A stretch of 39,753 nucleotides of DNA from Actinomycetota bacterium (GTDB lineage Bacteria; Actinomycetota; Actinomycetes; Nanopelagicales; Nanopelagicaceae), in the NCBI GenBank assembly GCA_015660815.1, contig JACSDF010000015.1:1-39753 (forward strand), given 5' to 3'. The translations under genes were made by a program, and so were the position numbers. This document shows, one piece after another, positions 1-7,637 of this stretch. Numbering within the stretch: position 1 is the first letter of the stretch; the number at the start of each line of letters is the position of its first letter. The notes beneath the pieces are model-generated. The model did no database searches and was not told where the DNA came from. It was given only the letters and a program-made list of their open reading frames with translations.

Positions 1-127
1 CAATCGGGACCGAGCACTTGCAATTGGATCGGTTATTTTTGCCTTAGCCATGACACCGATTTTGCCCGCAGGACTACCCATTATCGCAACGGCGTTTATT
101 GCAATCGCGGTTGGATTGCGCCGATGA
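1..127 (+). CDS. azlC: AzlC-family branched-chain amino acid exporter subunit, C-terminal end only
   Basis: The reading frame is open from base 2 and ends with TGA at 125-127, giving about 41 residues of a hydrophobic C-terminus with two membrane-like stretches (around VIFALAMTPILPAG and IIATAFIAIAVGL). The identity rests mainly on position: the stop overlaps the next start as ATGA, and the next gene is AzlD-like. AzlC is the large and AzlD the small membrane subunit of a branched-chain amino acid efflux pump. The 5' part lies outside the window, so no other domain can be checked. Confidence 0.7.
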   Translation, partial: NRDRALAIGSVIFALAMTPILPAGLPIIATAFIAIAVGLRR

Positions 128-390
128 CTATTTTTTGGATCGCAACAATTGGTACAAGTCTAATTGCATTTGCGCTTAAGTTTTCAGGCCATTCAATTCC
201 ACAACATTGGTTAGAGAACCCAAAAATTCAGCGAATTAATGCTTTGATTCCTATCGCCTTATTGAGTGCGCTCGTTGGAGTTCAAACTTTTACCGAAAAA
301 AAGGAGATCATGATTGACCATCGACTCGCCGGGGTGAGTGTCGCCGTAGTTGCCTTAATTCTGAAAGCACCGTTTCCAATCTTTAGATAA
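124..390 (+). CDS. azlD: AzlD-family branched-chain amino acid transport subunit
   Basis: This is an 88-residue hydrophobic protein with about three membrane segments: residues 3-18, 40-55 (IPIALLSALVGVQTF) and 68-85. The pattern, with the central VQTF motif and a late RLAGVSVAVVALILKAPF segment, matches the small AzlD subunit that pairs with AzlC. It is translationally coupled to azlC through a 4-base ATGA overlap. It is a little shorter than the roughly 100 residues usual for the family: the last hydrophobic tail after KAPFPI is missing, and the 3' end overlaps the convergent thiol-protein gene by 8 bases. Confidence 0.8.
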   Translation: MTIFWIATIGTSLIAFALKFSGHSIPQHWLENPKIQRINALIPIALLSALVGVQTFTEKKEIMIDHRLAGVSVAVVALILKAPFPIFR

Positions 391-640
391 TACCCATCGC
401 ACTAAGTTTTGCTTTTAAATCGATATCTGAAGGCTCAGTCAGGTGCGTTCCATCGGCAAATATAATGACTGGAATTGAACGCATTCCACCGTTGATTTCA
501 ATAACTTTGTCGGCAGCTTTGACGTCGGCTTCAATATCTACGAGCGTGTAAGCGACGTTTAGTTCATCCATCAACCGCTTTGAGCGACGGCAATCTCCGC
601 ACCAGTCGGCGCTGTACATAGTGATCTGGCTTTGCGACAT
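383..640 (-). CDS. Mycoredoxin/glutaredoxin-like thiol-disulfide protein
   Basis: This 85-residue protein has a glutaredoxin fold signature: ITMYSADWCGDC at residues 6-17 with the CxxC pair at 14 and 17, then the cis-proline region SIPVIIFADG near residues 55-64. The spacing and the INGGMRSIPV block resemble actinobacterial mycoredoxin-1, which reduces mycothiol mixed disulfides. Here the active site reads CGDC where Mrx1 usually has CGYC. The ATG at 640 lies 14 bases after the dapB stop, with an AAGGGA-like ribosome site between, so it is probably the last gene of the dapB operon. Redox partner specificity is inferred. Confidence 0.8.
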   Translation of the reverse strand: MSQSQITMYSADWCGDCRRSKRLMDELNVAYTLVDIEADVKAADKVIEINGGMRSIPVIIFADGTHLTEPSDIDLKAKLSAMGII

Positions 641-654
641 GAGTATTTTTTCCC

Positions 655-1392
655 TTACATGAATTTGTCGAGGCCATGAGTTAGCCCCGGATGTGTTATT
701 ACATTGCGAATTCCTAGCAGTACACCTGGCATAAAACCTGCGCGATCAATTGAGTCATGGCGAATAGTTAACGTTTCGCCCAAGCCACCAAGAATTACCT
801 CTTGATGTGCAACCAATCCACGTGCGCGAACAGAGTGAATTGGAACATCGCCGACCTTTGATCCTCGGGCACCATCTAACGCTGAGCTTGTGGCATCCGG
901 CATCGCAGCTAACCCTGCATCATTTCGAGCTTGGCTCATTAACTGCGCTGTGCGGGTCGCTGTCCCACTAGGTGCATCCACTTTATCTGGGTGATGAAGT
1001 TCAATTATCTCCGCCGACTCAAAGTAACGAGCGGCTTTGGCAGCAAACTCCATCATAAGTACTGCGCCGATTGCGAAGTTAGGCGCAATTAAAACTCCAA
1101 CAGATGGATTCTCTTTAAGCCAACCGTTAACAATCGCAAGCTTGATGTCATCAAAACCCGTCGTACCAACTACGACGTTAAATCCATTATTAATTAAGAA
1201 CTCTAAGTTACCCATAACTGCATCAGGAGTCGTAAAGTCCACAACGACTTGAGTTCCAGAACCAATCAACTGCTCTAGTGAATCACCGATATCAAGAGAT
1301 GCAATTAGAGATATTCCCGCTTCGGCCTCAACGGCCTTAACCACTTCAGCGCCCATGCGCCCTTTTGCACCTAAAACAGAAACGTTAATCAT
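655..1392 (-). CDS. dapB: 4-hydroxy-tetrahydrodipicolinate reductase
   Basis: DapB reduces 4-hydroxy-tetrahydrodipicolinate with NAD(P)H in the diaminopimelate/lysine pathway, in the cytosol. The 245-residue protein has the dinucleotide site GAKGRMG (8-14), the GTTG motif (76-79), the substrate motif ELHHPDKVDAPSGTA (131-145) with catalytic HH at 133-134 and Lys137, and the late GGLGETLTIRHDS block. Length is normal. It starts with ATG overlapping the upstream peptidase stop as ATGA, so the two are translationally coupled; M16 peptidase followed by dapB is a common actinobacterial order. Confidence 0.97.
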   Translation of the reverse strand: MINVSVLGAKGRMGAEVVKAVEAEAGISLIASLDIGDSLEQLIGSGTQVVVDFTTPDAVMGNLEFLINNGFNVVVGTTGFDDIKLAIVNGWLKENPSVGVLIAPNFAIGAVLMMEFAAKAARYFESAEIIELHHPDKVDAPSGTATRTAQLMSQARNDAGLAAMPDATSSALDGARGSKVGDVPIHSVRARGLVAHQEVILGGLGETLTIRHDSIDRAGFMPGVLLGIRNVITHPGLTHGLDKFM

Positions 1393-2663
1393 TTCAACAC
1401 CTTCTCAAATTTAGAACTACTTTTAAATGGCCCGACGAGTGCAAGCGTAGGCGTTTTAGTGAGAAAGGCAGATGCAATTTCGCGAATGTCACTCTCATTG
1501 ACTTTAGAAACCGCCTTCAAAATTCCATCAAAACCCATAACATGACCATAGACGATCTCATTTTTACCGATGCGGCTCATGCGAGAACCTGAATCCTCTT
1601 GGCTCAAAACGAGCGAACCCCTGACTGCACCCTTTGCGCGTTCAATCTCTTCATGGCTCATGCCATTATCGGCCACATCAGCAAGGGTTTCGCGGATAAT
1701 CTCCAAAACTTCAATCGCTTTGGCAGGTTTGCATCCGGCATAAAAACCTATTTGACCACTCCCTGCAAACTGTTGGGCGTAGGCATAAACCGAGTAAGCA
1801 AGTCCGCGCTTTTCACGAATCTCTTGGAATAAGCGGGAAGACATACCGCCACCGAGAGCCGATGCCAAGATTCCCATCGCAAAACGTCGATCGTCGTGAC
1901 GGGCAACGCCCTCCATGCCATAAAACATGTGTGCTTGCTCGGTCGTGCGTGAGATCAGACCAACTGATTTCTGTGGACTCTTCTTAACGGCTGAATTTGA
2001 GCGAATTACTGGCGCACCCGTTACATCTAAGAAGCCATCGACCGAAAGTGCAGCTTCTACCATTTCCACAACTTTTTTATGTTTGATGTTACCGGCAACT
2101 GCAACGACTAAATCTTGAGGCAGATAACGTTTTTTATAGTAATTGTAAACGCTCTTTCGCGACATAGAATTTATTGATTCGATTGTGCCAAGAATTGGGC
2201 GACCTAATTGAGTATCACCATAATAGGTCTCGGCATATAAATCATGAACTAAATCACTTGGATCATCATCGCGCATCGCAATCTCTTCAAGGACCACTTT
2301 ACGCTCGGCATCGACATCTAGAGCAGTTACAACCGATGATGTAATTAAATCCGAGATGACATCAATTGCCATTGGTAAATCTGTATCGATGACACGTGCG
2401 TAAAAGCAGGTGTACTCCTTGGACGTAAAAGCATTCATCTCTCCACCAACGGATTCGATTGATGATGAAATCTCTAACGCCGATCGACGAGCCGTACCTT
2501 TAAACAATAAATGTTCGAGAAAGTGTGAAGCCCCAGCAACGGCCGGGGTTTCATCCCTTGAACCAACATTTACCCAGATACCAATCGCGGCGCTGCGTAC
2601 CGAAGAGACTTCTTCAGTAACGATACGCAGACCGCTAGGTAAAACTGTACGACGTACTGTCAT
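1389..2663 (-). CDS. M16-family zinc metallopeptidase (processing-peptidase-like)
   Basis: This 424-residue M16B-type peptidase carries the inverted zinc motif HxxEH at residues 47-51 (HFLEH), with the distal glutamate in LEEIAMRDDDP near 125-135. The second half holds the GGGMSSRLFQEIREKRGLAYSV block that shapes the active chamber. Homologues resemble the mitochondrial processing peptidase beta subunit and are single-gene proteases in actinobacteria with poorly defined substrates. The ATG immediately follows the pnp stop (TAA then ATG, no gap) and its own stop overlaps dapB. The full family length is present, so an active enzyme is expected. Confidence 0.93.
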   Translation of the reverse strand: MTVRRTVLPSGLRIVTEEVSSVRSAAIGIWVNVGSRDETPAVAGASHFLEHLLFKGTARRSALEISSSIESVGGEMNAFTSKEYTCFYARVIDTDLPMAIDVISDLITSSVVTALDVDAERKVVLEEIAMRDDDPSDLVHDLYAETYYGDTQLGRPILGTIESINSMSRKSVYNYYKKRYLPQDLVVAVAGNIKHKKVVEMVEAALSVDGFLDVTGAPVIRSNSAVKKSPQKSVGLISRTTEQAHMFYGMEGVARHDDRRFAMGILASALGGGMSSRLFQEIREKRGLAYSVYAYAQQFAGSGQIGFYAGCKPAKAIEVLEIIRETLADVADNGMSHEEIERAKGAVRGSLVLSQEDSGSRMSRIGKNEIVYGHVMGFDGILKAVSKVNESDIREIASAFLTKTPTLALVGPFKSSSKFEKVLK

Positions 2664-4868
2664 TTATTCGGCAGAACCTGTTGTTCCATCTTCAAGAACA
2701 GGAACCAAAGACAACTTGCCCTTTGGATCAATCTCGCCGATTTCAACTTGAATCTTGTCGCCAACCTTCATGACCTCTTCCAAGTTTTCAATGCGCTTTC
2801 CACCATGCATCTTGCGAATCTGGGATACATGTAAGAGACCATCTTTACCTGGCATCAATGAGATAAAGGCACCAAAGGCTGCCATCTTTACGACCGTACC
2901 TAAGTAACGCTCGCCAACTTCTGGCATCTGTGGGTTAGCAATGGCATTGATCTGTGCACGTGCAGCTTCGGCCGATGGGCCATCAACAGCGCCGATATAG
3001 ATCGTTCCATCATCTTCAATAGAGATATCTGCGCCAGTTTCATCTTGAATCTGATTAATAATCTTGCCCTTAGGTCCGATTACTGCACCAATCTGATCAA
3101 CTGGAATCTTGACGGAGATAATACGTGGAGCAAACGGGCTCATCTCATCTGGGCCATCGATCGCTTCATTCATTACATCAAGGATTGCAAGACGTGCCTC
3201 TTTAGCTTGAAGAAGTGCTCCAGCAAGAACCGATGCTGGAATTCCATCGAGCTTAGTATCTAACTGCAAAGCAGTAACAAAGTCTTTAGTTCCAGCAACT
3301 TTGAAGTCCATATCGCCGAATGCATCTTCTGCTCCGAGAATATCTGTTAGCGCAACGTACTCAACTTTTCCATCGACAGAGTCTGAGATAAGTCCCATTG
3401 CAATACCTGCAACCGGCGCGCGCAAAGGAACACCTGCGTTGTACAACGCAAGCGTTGATGCGCAGACCGAGCCCATTGAAGTTGAACCATTAGAACCAAG
3501 AGCTTCAGAGACCTGACGGATTGCGTAAGGGAACTCTTCGCGTGTTGGAAGAACTGGAATCAGAGCGCGCTCTGCGAGTGCACCGTGGCCGATTTCGCGA
3601 CGCTTAGGTGTACCAACACGACCGGTCTCACCAGTTGAATACGGTGGGAAGTTGTAGTTGTGCATGTAACGCTTGTGATTTTCTGGATTCAACGTATCTA
3701 ACTGCTGCTCCATTTTGAGCATGTTAAGCGTTGTGATTCCAAGAATCTGAGTCTCGCCACGCTCGAAAATTGCAGAGCCGTGAACGCGAGGAATAACTTC
3801 GACCTCGGCAGAAAGCGCGCGAATGTCGCGAAGACCACGACCATCGATGCGAATCTTGTCGCGAAGTACACGTTGACGAACAAGCTTCTTAGTCAATGAA
3901 CGGAAAGCCGCAGGGACTTCCTTTTCACGACCAACAAAGGCTGCTCCAACGCTTTCCTTAGTAAATGAGCTTATCTCATCGATCTTTGTTTCGCGCTCTT
4001 GCTTACCTGAAATAGTAAGTGCCTTGGCAAGATCGGATCCAGCTGCAGCTTCAACTGCGGCAAAGACATCATCTTGATAATCAAGGAAGACTGGGAACTC
4101 AGCGGTTGGCTTTGCAGCGACCTTTGCAAGTGCAGCTTGTGCATCGCAGAGAATCTTGATGAATGGCTTTGCAGCATCTAATCCTTGCGCAACAACTTCT
4201 TCATTAGGTGTTGGCGCTCCACCTGCAATGAGCTCGATAGTTTTAGTTGTAGCTTCTGCTTCAACCATCATGATCGCAACATCGCCATCATCGCTTATGC
4301 GACCTGCAACAACCATATCAAAGACTGCGTTAGCAACCTGTGAGTGGTTAGGGAATGCAACCCACTGTCCATCAATCAATGCAACGCGAACGCCACCGAT
4401 TGGACCTGAGAAAGGCAGACCTGCAAGTTGTGTTGACATCGATGCAGCGTTAATAGCAATTACGTCATACATATGATCAGGATCGAGTGCCATTACAGTC
4501 ACAACGATCTGAACTTCGTTGCGAAGTCCCTTAACAAATGATGGACGCAAAGGGCGATCGATTAAACGGCACGTAAGAATCGCATCCTCTGATGGACGAC
4601 CTTCACGACGGAAGAACGATCCAGGAATACGACCAACTGCATACATCTTTTCTTCAACATCTACTGTTAATGGAAAGAAATCAAATTGATCCTTTGGTGT
4701 TTTTGATGCAGTTGTTGCCGAGAAAATCATTGTCTGATCATCTAGAAATACTGCTGCAGCTCCTGCTGCTTGGCGCGCTAGGCGACCTGTTTCAAAACGA
4801 ATCTCTCGTTTTCCGAACTTTCCGTTATCAATTACTGCAACGGCTGATTGAACCTCTTGACCCTCCAT
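2664..4868 (-). CDS. pnp: Polyribonucleotide nucleotidyltransferase (PNPase)
   Basis: PNPase degrades RNA 3' to 5' by phosphorolysis. The 734-residue protein holds two RNase PH-like domains (the second with the [12 protein letters not shown] active-site block), then a KH domain ([14 protein letters not shown]) and a C-terminal S1 domain ([22 protein letters not shown]). The frame stays open to 4970, but the ATG at 4868 is preferred: it follows AAAGGAGG with ideal spacing, and the 34 extra upstream residues are not PNPase-like. It lies downstream of rpsO and behind two hairpins, the arrangement in which PNPase is post-transcriptionally autoregulated in other bacteria. Confidence 0.97.
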   Translation of the reverse strand: MEGQEVQSAVAVIDNGKFGKREIRFETGRLARQAAGAAAVFLDDQTMIFSATTASKTPKDQFDFFPLTVDVEEKMYAVGRIPGSFFRREGRPSEDAILTCRLIDRPLRPSFVKGLRNEVQIVVTVMALDPDHMYDVIAINAASMSTQLAGLPFSGPIGGVRVALIDGQWVAFPNHSQVANAVFDMVVAGRISDDGDVAIMMVEAEATTKTIELIAGGAPTPNEEVVAQGLDAAKPFIKILCDAQAALAKVAAKPTAEFPVFLDYQDDVFAAVEAAAGSDLAKALTISGKQERETKIDEISSFTKESVGAAFVGREKEVPAAFRSLTKKLVRQRVLRDKIRIDGRGLRDIRALSAEVEVIPRVHGSAIFERGETQILGITTLNMLKMEQQLDTLNPENHKRYMHNYNFPPYSTGETGRVGTPKRREIGHGALAERALIPVLPTREEFPYAIRQVSEALGSNGSTSMGSVCASTLALYNAGVPLRAPVAGIAMGLISDSVDGKVEYVALTDILGAEDAFGDMDFKVAGTKDFVTALQLDTKLDGIPASVLAGALLQAKEARLAILDVMNEAIDGPDEMSPFAPRIISVKIPVDQIGAVIGPKGKIINQIQDETGADISIEDDGTIYIGAVDGPSAEAARAQINAIANPQMPEVGERYLGTVVKMAAFGAFISLMPGKDGLLHVSQIRKMHGGKRIENLEEVMKVGDKIQVEIGEIDPKGKLSLVPVLEDGTTGSAE

Positions 4869-4889
4869 GGGTCCTCCTTTAGTTATGTT

Positions 4890-4913
4890 GAGACAGCTGC
4901 ATGCAACTATCTC
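4890..4913 (-). promoter_or_regulatory. Hairpin in the pnp 5' leader
   Basis: On the minus strand a 24-base inverted repeat runs from GAGATAG to CTGTCTC with TGCATGCA at its core. Eleven pairs can form with two G-U wobbles. It sits 21 bases upstream of the pnp ATG, next to the AAAGGAGG ribosome site. By analogy with rpsO-pnp leaders cut by RNase III in E. coli and Streptomyces it could be a processing or autoregulatory element. That role is inferred. Confidence 0.5.
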
Positions 4914-4994
4914 GGTTTCGGGCCACCTCACCGAATGAAAACAATGAATCTCCGATCGAAGTTCACGCACGCCTACATAGGGCTCTTGCGGAAA

Positions 4995-5025
4995 CCACTA
5001 CCGAGGACCATTGATCCTCAAGTGG
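4995..5025 (-). terminator. Two-part hairpin after rpsO (attenuator or weak terminator)
   Basis: CCACT (4995-4999) can pair with AGTGG (5021-5025), and inside it GAGGA (5003-5007) with TCCTC (5015-5019), giving a stacked stem about 18 bases past the rpsO stop. Only three T follow it on the minus strand, so complete termination is unlikely. It more probably protects the rpsO 3' end or attenuates read-through into pnp. Confidence 0.45.
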
Positions 5026-5042
5026 GTGGATCTTTCTTTTAT

Positions 5043-5312
5043 TTAGCGGCGAATACCGAGTTTTTCGATAATCGCACGGTAGCGATTGATATCTGTCTTT
5101 GCGAGATACTGAAGAATTCGACGGCGACGTCCAACTAGTAACAAAAGACCACGACGGTTGTGGTGGTCATGTGGGTTGGTCTTTAAGTGTGTGGTGATTT
5201 CTTCAATGCGCTTGGATAGCAAAGCGACCTGGGTCTCAGGACTTCCCGTATCAGTAGGAGTCGAGCCGTACTGTGCGACGATTGCTGCTGTTGCATCTGG
5301 TTTTAGTGCCAT
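5043..5312 (-). CDS. rpsO: 30S ribosomal protein S15
   Basis: This 89-residue protein is the standard length for S15, which binds the central domain of 16S rRNA. It has the family's [14 protein letters not shown] block (residues 21-34), the DHHNRRGLL segment and the basic [10 protein letters not shown] helix. The ATG at 5312 is preceded by TAGGAG about nine bases upstream. The rpsO-pnp pairing is near-universal. A hairpin in its own leader (5348-5371) could be an S15 autoregulatory element, though no match to a known S15 leader class can be claimed from the sequence alone. Confidence 0.97.
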   Translation of the reverse strand: MALKPDATAAIVAQYGSTPTDTGSPETQVALLSKRIEEITTHLKTNPHDHHNRRGLLLLVGRRRRILQYLAKTDINRYRAIIEKLGIRR

Positions 5313-5347
5313 GTGGTTGTGCTCCTATATTTCTGATGATCACGGGG

Positions 5348-5371
5348 TTTTCCGGTGTACCTCACGGAAAA
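5348..5371 (-). promoter_or_regulatory. Hairpin in the rpsO leader
   Basis: Arms TTTTCCG and CGGAAAA (7 bp, 10-base loop) form an inverted repeat about 36 bases upstream of the rpsO start, in the 118-base gap after ribF. There is no T-run after it on the minus strand, so it is not an obvious terminator. A leader structure controlling rpsO is possible. Confidence 0.35.
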
Positions 5372-5430
5372 TCGCTTTCTCGTTGGAGGCATAGGCTACC
5401 AGCGGGCCTGTGGATACGTGAAATCGAAAC

Positions 5431-6303
5431 TTAAAGCTCGGTCAGTTCGCGGGCTTTAGCGCAGTCCTTGGCCATTTGAACGAGCAAAGGCTCAAGACCA
5501 TCAAAGGTCAGTGTGTCTCGAAGACGCCAACCGAACTCAATTGTCGCCGCTTTTGTATACAGATCTAAACCCACTTGATCGAGTGCATAAGCCTCAACTT
5601 GGCGGCCACGTTTGCCGGCAAAAGTTGGATTCGTCCCAATCGAAATCGCTGCCGGCCAGCGATCGATTCCAACGGTTAACCATCCGGCATAAACGCCATC
5701 GGCTGGAATTGTTTGATGTTCAAGATCACCGAGGTTTGCAGTGGGATATCCAATTTCACGGCCTCGCTTTTCACCATGTACCACAATTCCATCTAAGCGG
5801 TGTGGACGAGTTAATAGTTCGCGAGCTTTTTCAACATTACCCTCGACGATAAGTTTTCTGATGCGAGTAGAAGAGACAACTTCTCCATCATCTGGGGCTA
5901 GATCTAAAACAATAGTTTCAAACTCCGCATGAGCTTTCAAAGTTTCAATATTTCCTGCAGCTTTGTGTCCGTAAGTAAAGTTTTTGCCGACAACCACCGT
6001 AGTTGCATGTAACTGCTGAACTAGGATTTTATTGACAAAATCCTCTGGAACCATGGCGGCAAACTCAGGTGTGAATTTCATGACTGCAACTTGATCGGCA
6101 TTGTGAATCTTTAAAAGCTCTATCCGGTCGGTAAGAATCGTTAACAATGTTGGTGCCCGCTCTGGTGCAAAAACGCTGACTGGATGCGGATCAAAAGTGA
6201 GCGCGATTATCTTTTCATCTCCGGCAATTGCTTTTGCACGGTTGAGCACATCTTGGTGTCCTTTATGGACTCCGTCGAATACTCCGATTACGACAACGCT
6301 CAT
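5431..6303 (-). CDS. ribF: Bifunctional riboflavin kinase / FMN adenylyltransferase
   Basis: RibF converts riboflavin to FMN and then FAD. The N-terminal nucleotidyltransferase domain has GVFDGVHKGH (residues 7-16) and the SSTRIR motif (144-149). The C-terminal kinase domain has GYPTAN (185-190) and the IGTNPTF block. At 290 residues it is slightly short at the N-terminus compared with many family members, starting almost at the first core strand, but every motif is present. It follows truB by 18 bases, the common truB-ribF order. Confidence 0.96.
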   Translation of the reverse strand: MSVVVIGVFDGVHKGHQDVLNRAKAIAGDEKIIALTFDPHPVSVFAPERAPTLLTILTDRIELLKIHNADQVAVMKFTPEFAAMVPEDFVNKILVQQLHATTVVVGKNFTYGHKAAGNIETLKAHAEFETIVLDLAPDDGEVVSSTRIRKLIVEGNVEKARELLTRPHRLDGIVVHGEKRGREIGYPTANLGDLEHQTIPADGVYAGWLTVGIDRWPAAISIGTNPTFAGKRGRQVEAYALDQVGLDLYTKAATIEFGWRLRDTLTFDGLEPLLVQMAKDCAKARELTEL

Positions 6304-6321
6304 TGGATTATTATTACCTAG

Positions 6322-7197
6322 TTAATTCGCTGCCGCGAACACCGCAATTGGCTTAGCAAAACCATCTTTATTGGCCAGCAGTGCAATCAAATCATTGGTA
6401 CCGCTCATAGCTGCATAAATTTCATCCGTTGGATTAGCCGATAATGGGCGGCCGAATGAGAGCTCTTGCCGCTCATCTAACGCTAACTCTCGAACTACAA
6501 AAACTGTGCGTGCCACATCGGCCAGAGCAAGTGTCGTGAATTCGCCACGCTTTAACTGCTCTAATGAGACCGCACCTTCAAGGGTAAATCCAGCAACTCT
6601 GCTTCTGCGAAGTGATGATAAATGCCCACCAACATTTAGGGCATTTCCGCAATCTCGAGCAATCGCACGGATGTAAGTTCCGGCAGAGCAAGTAACTTCA
6701 ATATCGATGTCAATTGTTGTGGCTAAATGACGAATAGCCAGAATATCTAACTGAGAGATTGTGACTTGGCGCGATGCAAGTTCGACGTTTTCACCTGCTC
6801 GAACACGGTCGTAAGCGCGTTCGCCATCGACTTTAACCGCTGAAACCGAACTAGGGCGCTGCATGATGACCCCGCGCATTTTTGCTAACTCAACTTCAAT
6901 CTGGGAATCAGTAATCTGTGAGACGTCACTTCGAGAAACAATTTCGCCATCGGCATCATCGCTGACCGTAGCGATGCCAAGCACCACGGTTGCTTGGTAC
7001 GTTTTATCGCCATCGGTGATGTACTGCAATAAACGTGTTCCATTATTAAAACCAAGTACCAAAATGCCGGTCGCCATTGGATCCAATGTGCCGGCATGGC
7101 CAACTTTTTTTGTTCCCAGTGCACGGCGAGCCACTGCAACTACGTCGTGACTTGTCATTCCTGGCTCTTTATCTACAACCAGAAAGCCGTGCTCGAT
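6322..7197 (-). CDS. truB: tRNA pseudouridine(55) synthase, probable ATC start
   Basis: TruB makes pseudouridine 55 in the T-loop of tRNAs. The catalytic aspartate lies in GHAGTLDPMATG. The first ATG in frame is at 7158, but that start would cut off the conserved motif I strand GFLVVDKEPGMTSHDVV, which is fully encoded just upstream. Back to the in-frame stop there is no ATG, GTG or TTG. An ATC at 7195-7197 has a GGAG ribosome site five bases upstream and would give M-E-H-G-F-L. I therefore place the start there. Alternatives are CTG at 7182, the shorter ATG at 7158, or a base error in an original ATG. The extended frame overlaps the rbfA end. Confidence 0.8.
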   Translation of the reverse strand: MEHGFLVVDKEPGMTSHDVVAVARRALGTKKVGHAGTLDPMATGILVLGFNNGTRLLQYITDGDKTYQATVVLGIATVSDDADGEIVSRSDVSQITDSQIEVELAKMRGVIMQRPSSVSAVKVDGERAYDRVRAGENVELASRQVTISQLDILAIRHLATTIDIDIEVTCSAGTYIRAIARDCGNALNVGGHLSSLRRSRVAGFTLEGAVSLEQLKRGEFTTLALADVARTVFVVRELALDERQELSFGRPLSANPTDEIYAAMSGTNDLIALLANKDGFAKPIAVFAAAN

Positions 7198-7199
7198 GG

Positions 7200-7634
7200 T
7201 TACTCCGACTCGATTATGCGTGGAGCTTTATATGGATCTTCTCCCCCGGCATACGTTGCGTTCTTACGCAGGGCAGCAACTTCGGCATCTTGTTCATGAA
7301 CTCGTGCAAGAAGTGAATCAAGTGCTTTAGCGCTTTCGGGCAGACCATCTTCAAAGAACTCAATCGAAGGAGTGATCCGCAAGCCAAGTTCGCGACCAAG
7401 GGCCGAACGAATCGCACCCTTTGCACTCTCTAACGCTGCCGCAGTTGATGCGCGGGCATCATCATCGCCCAGCACAGTATAAAAAACCGAGGCCATTTGT
7501 AAATCACCAGTGACTCGCGCATCAGTGACAGTGACAAAGCCAAGACGCGGATCTTTAATCTTTGTCTCGAGTATCTGTGCCACTACCACTTTGATGCGGT
7601 CAGCAACTTTTAACGTACGGTGTGATGGACTCAT
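7200..7634 (-). CDS. rbfA: 30S ribosome-binding factor A
   Basis: RbfA is a cold-shock assembly factor that binds 16S rRNA in the immature 30S subunit. The 144-residue protein has the KH-like core with [13 protein letters not shown] near residues 10-22, [27 protein letters not shown] (33-59) and [12 protein letters not shown]. It starts three bases after the infB stop and ends just before the proposed truB start, inside the infB-rbfA-truB transcription unit. Confidence 0.95.
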   Translation of the reverse strand: MSPSHRTLKVADRIKVVVAQILETKIKDPRLGFVTVTDARVTGDLQMASVFYTVLGDDDARASTAAALESAKGAIRSALGRELGLRITPSIEFFEDGLPESAKALDSLLARVHEQDAEVAALRKNATYAGGEDPYKAPRIIESE

Positions 7635-7637
7635 TTT

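Noticed and set aside
4592-5138. Plus-strand open frames opposite the pnp start and the rpsO-pnp gap
   Set aside because: They run antisense to clear coding sequence and regulatory hairpins and give Leu/His-rich products with no recognisable domain.
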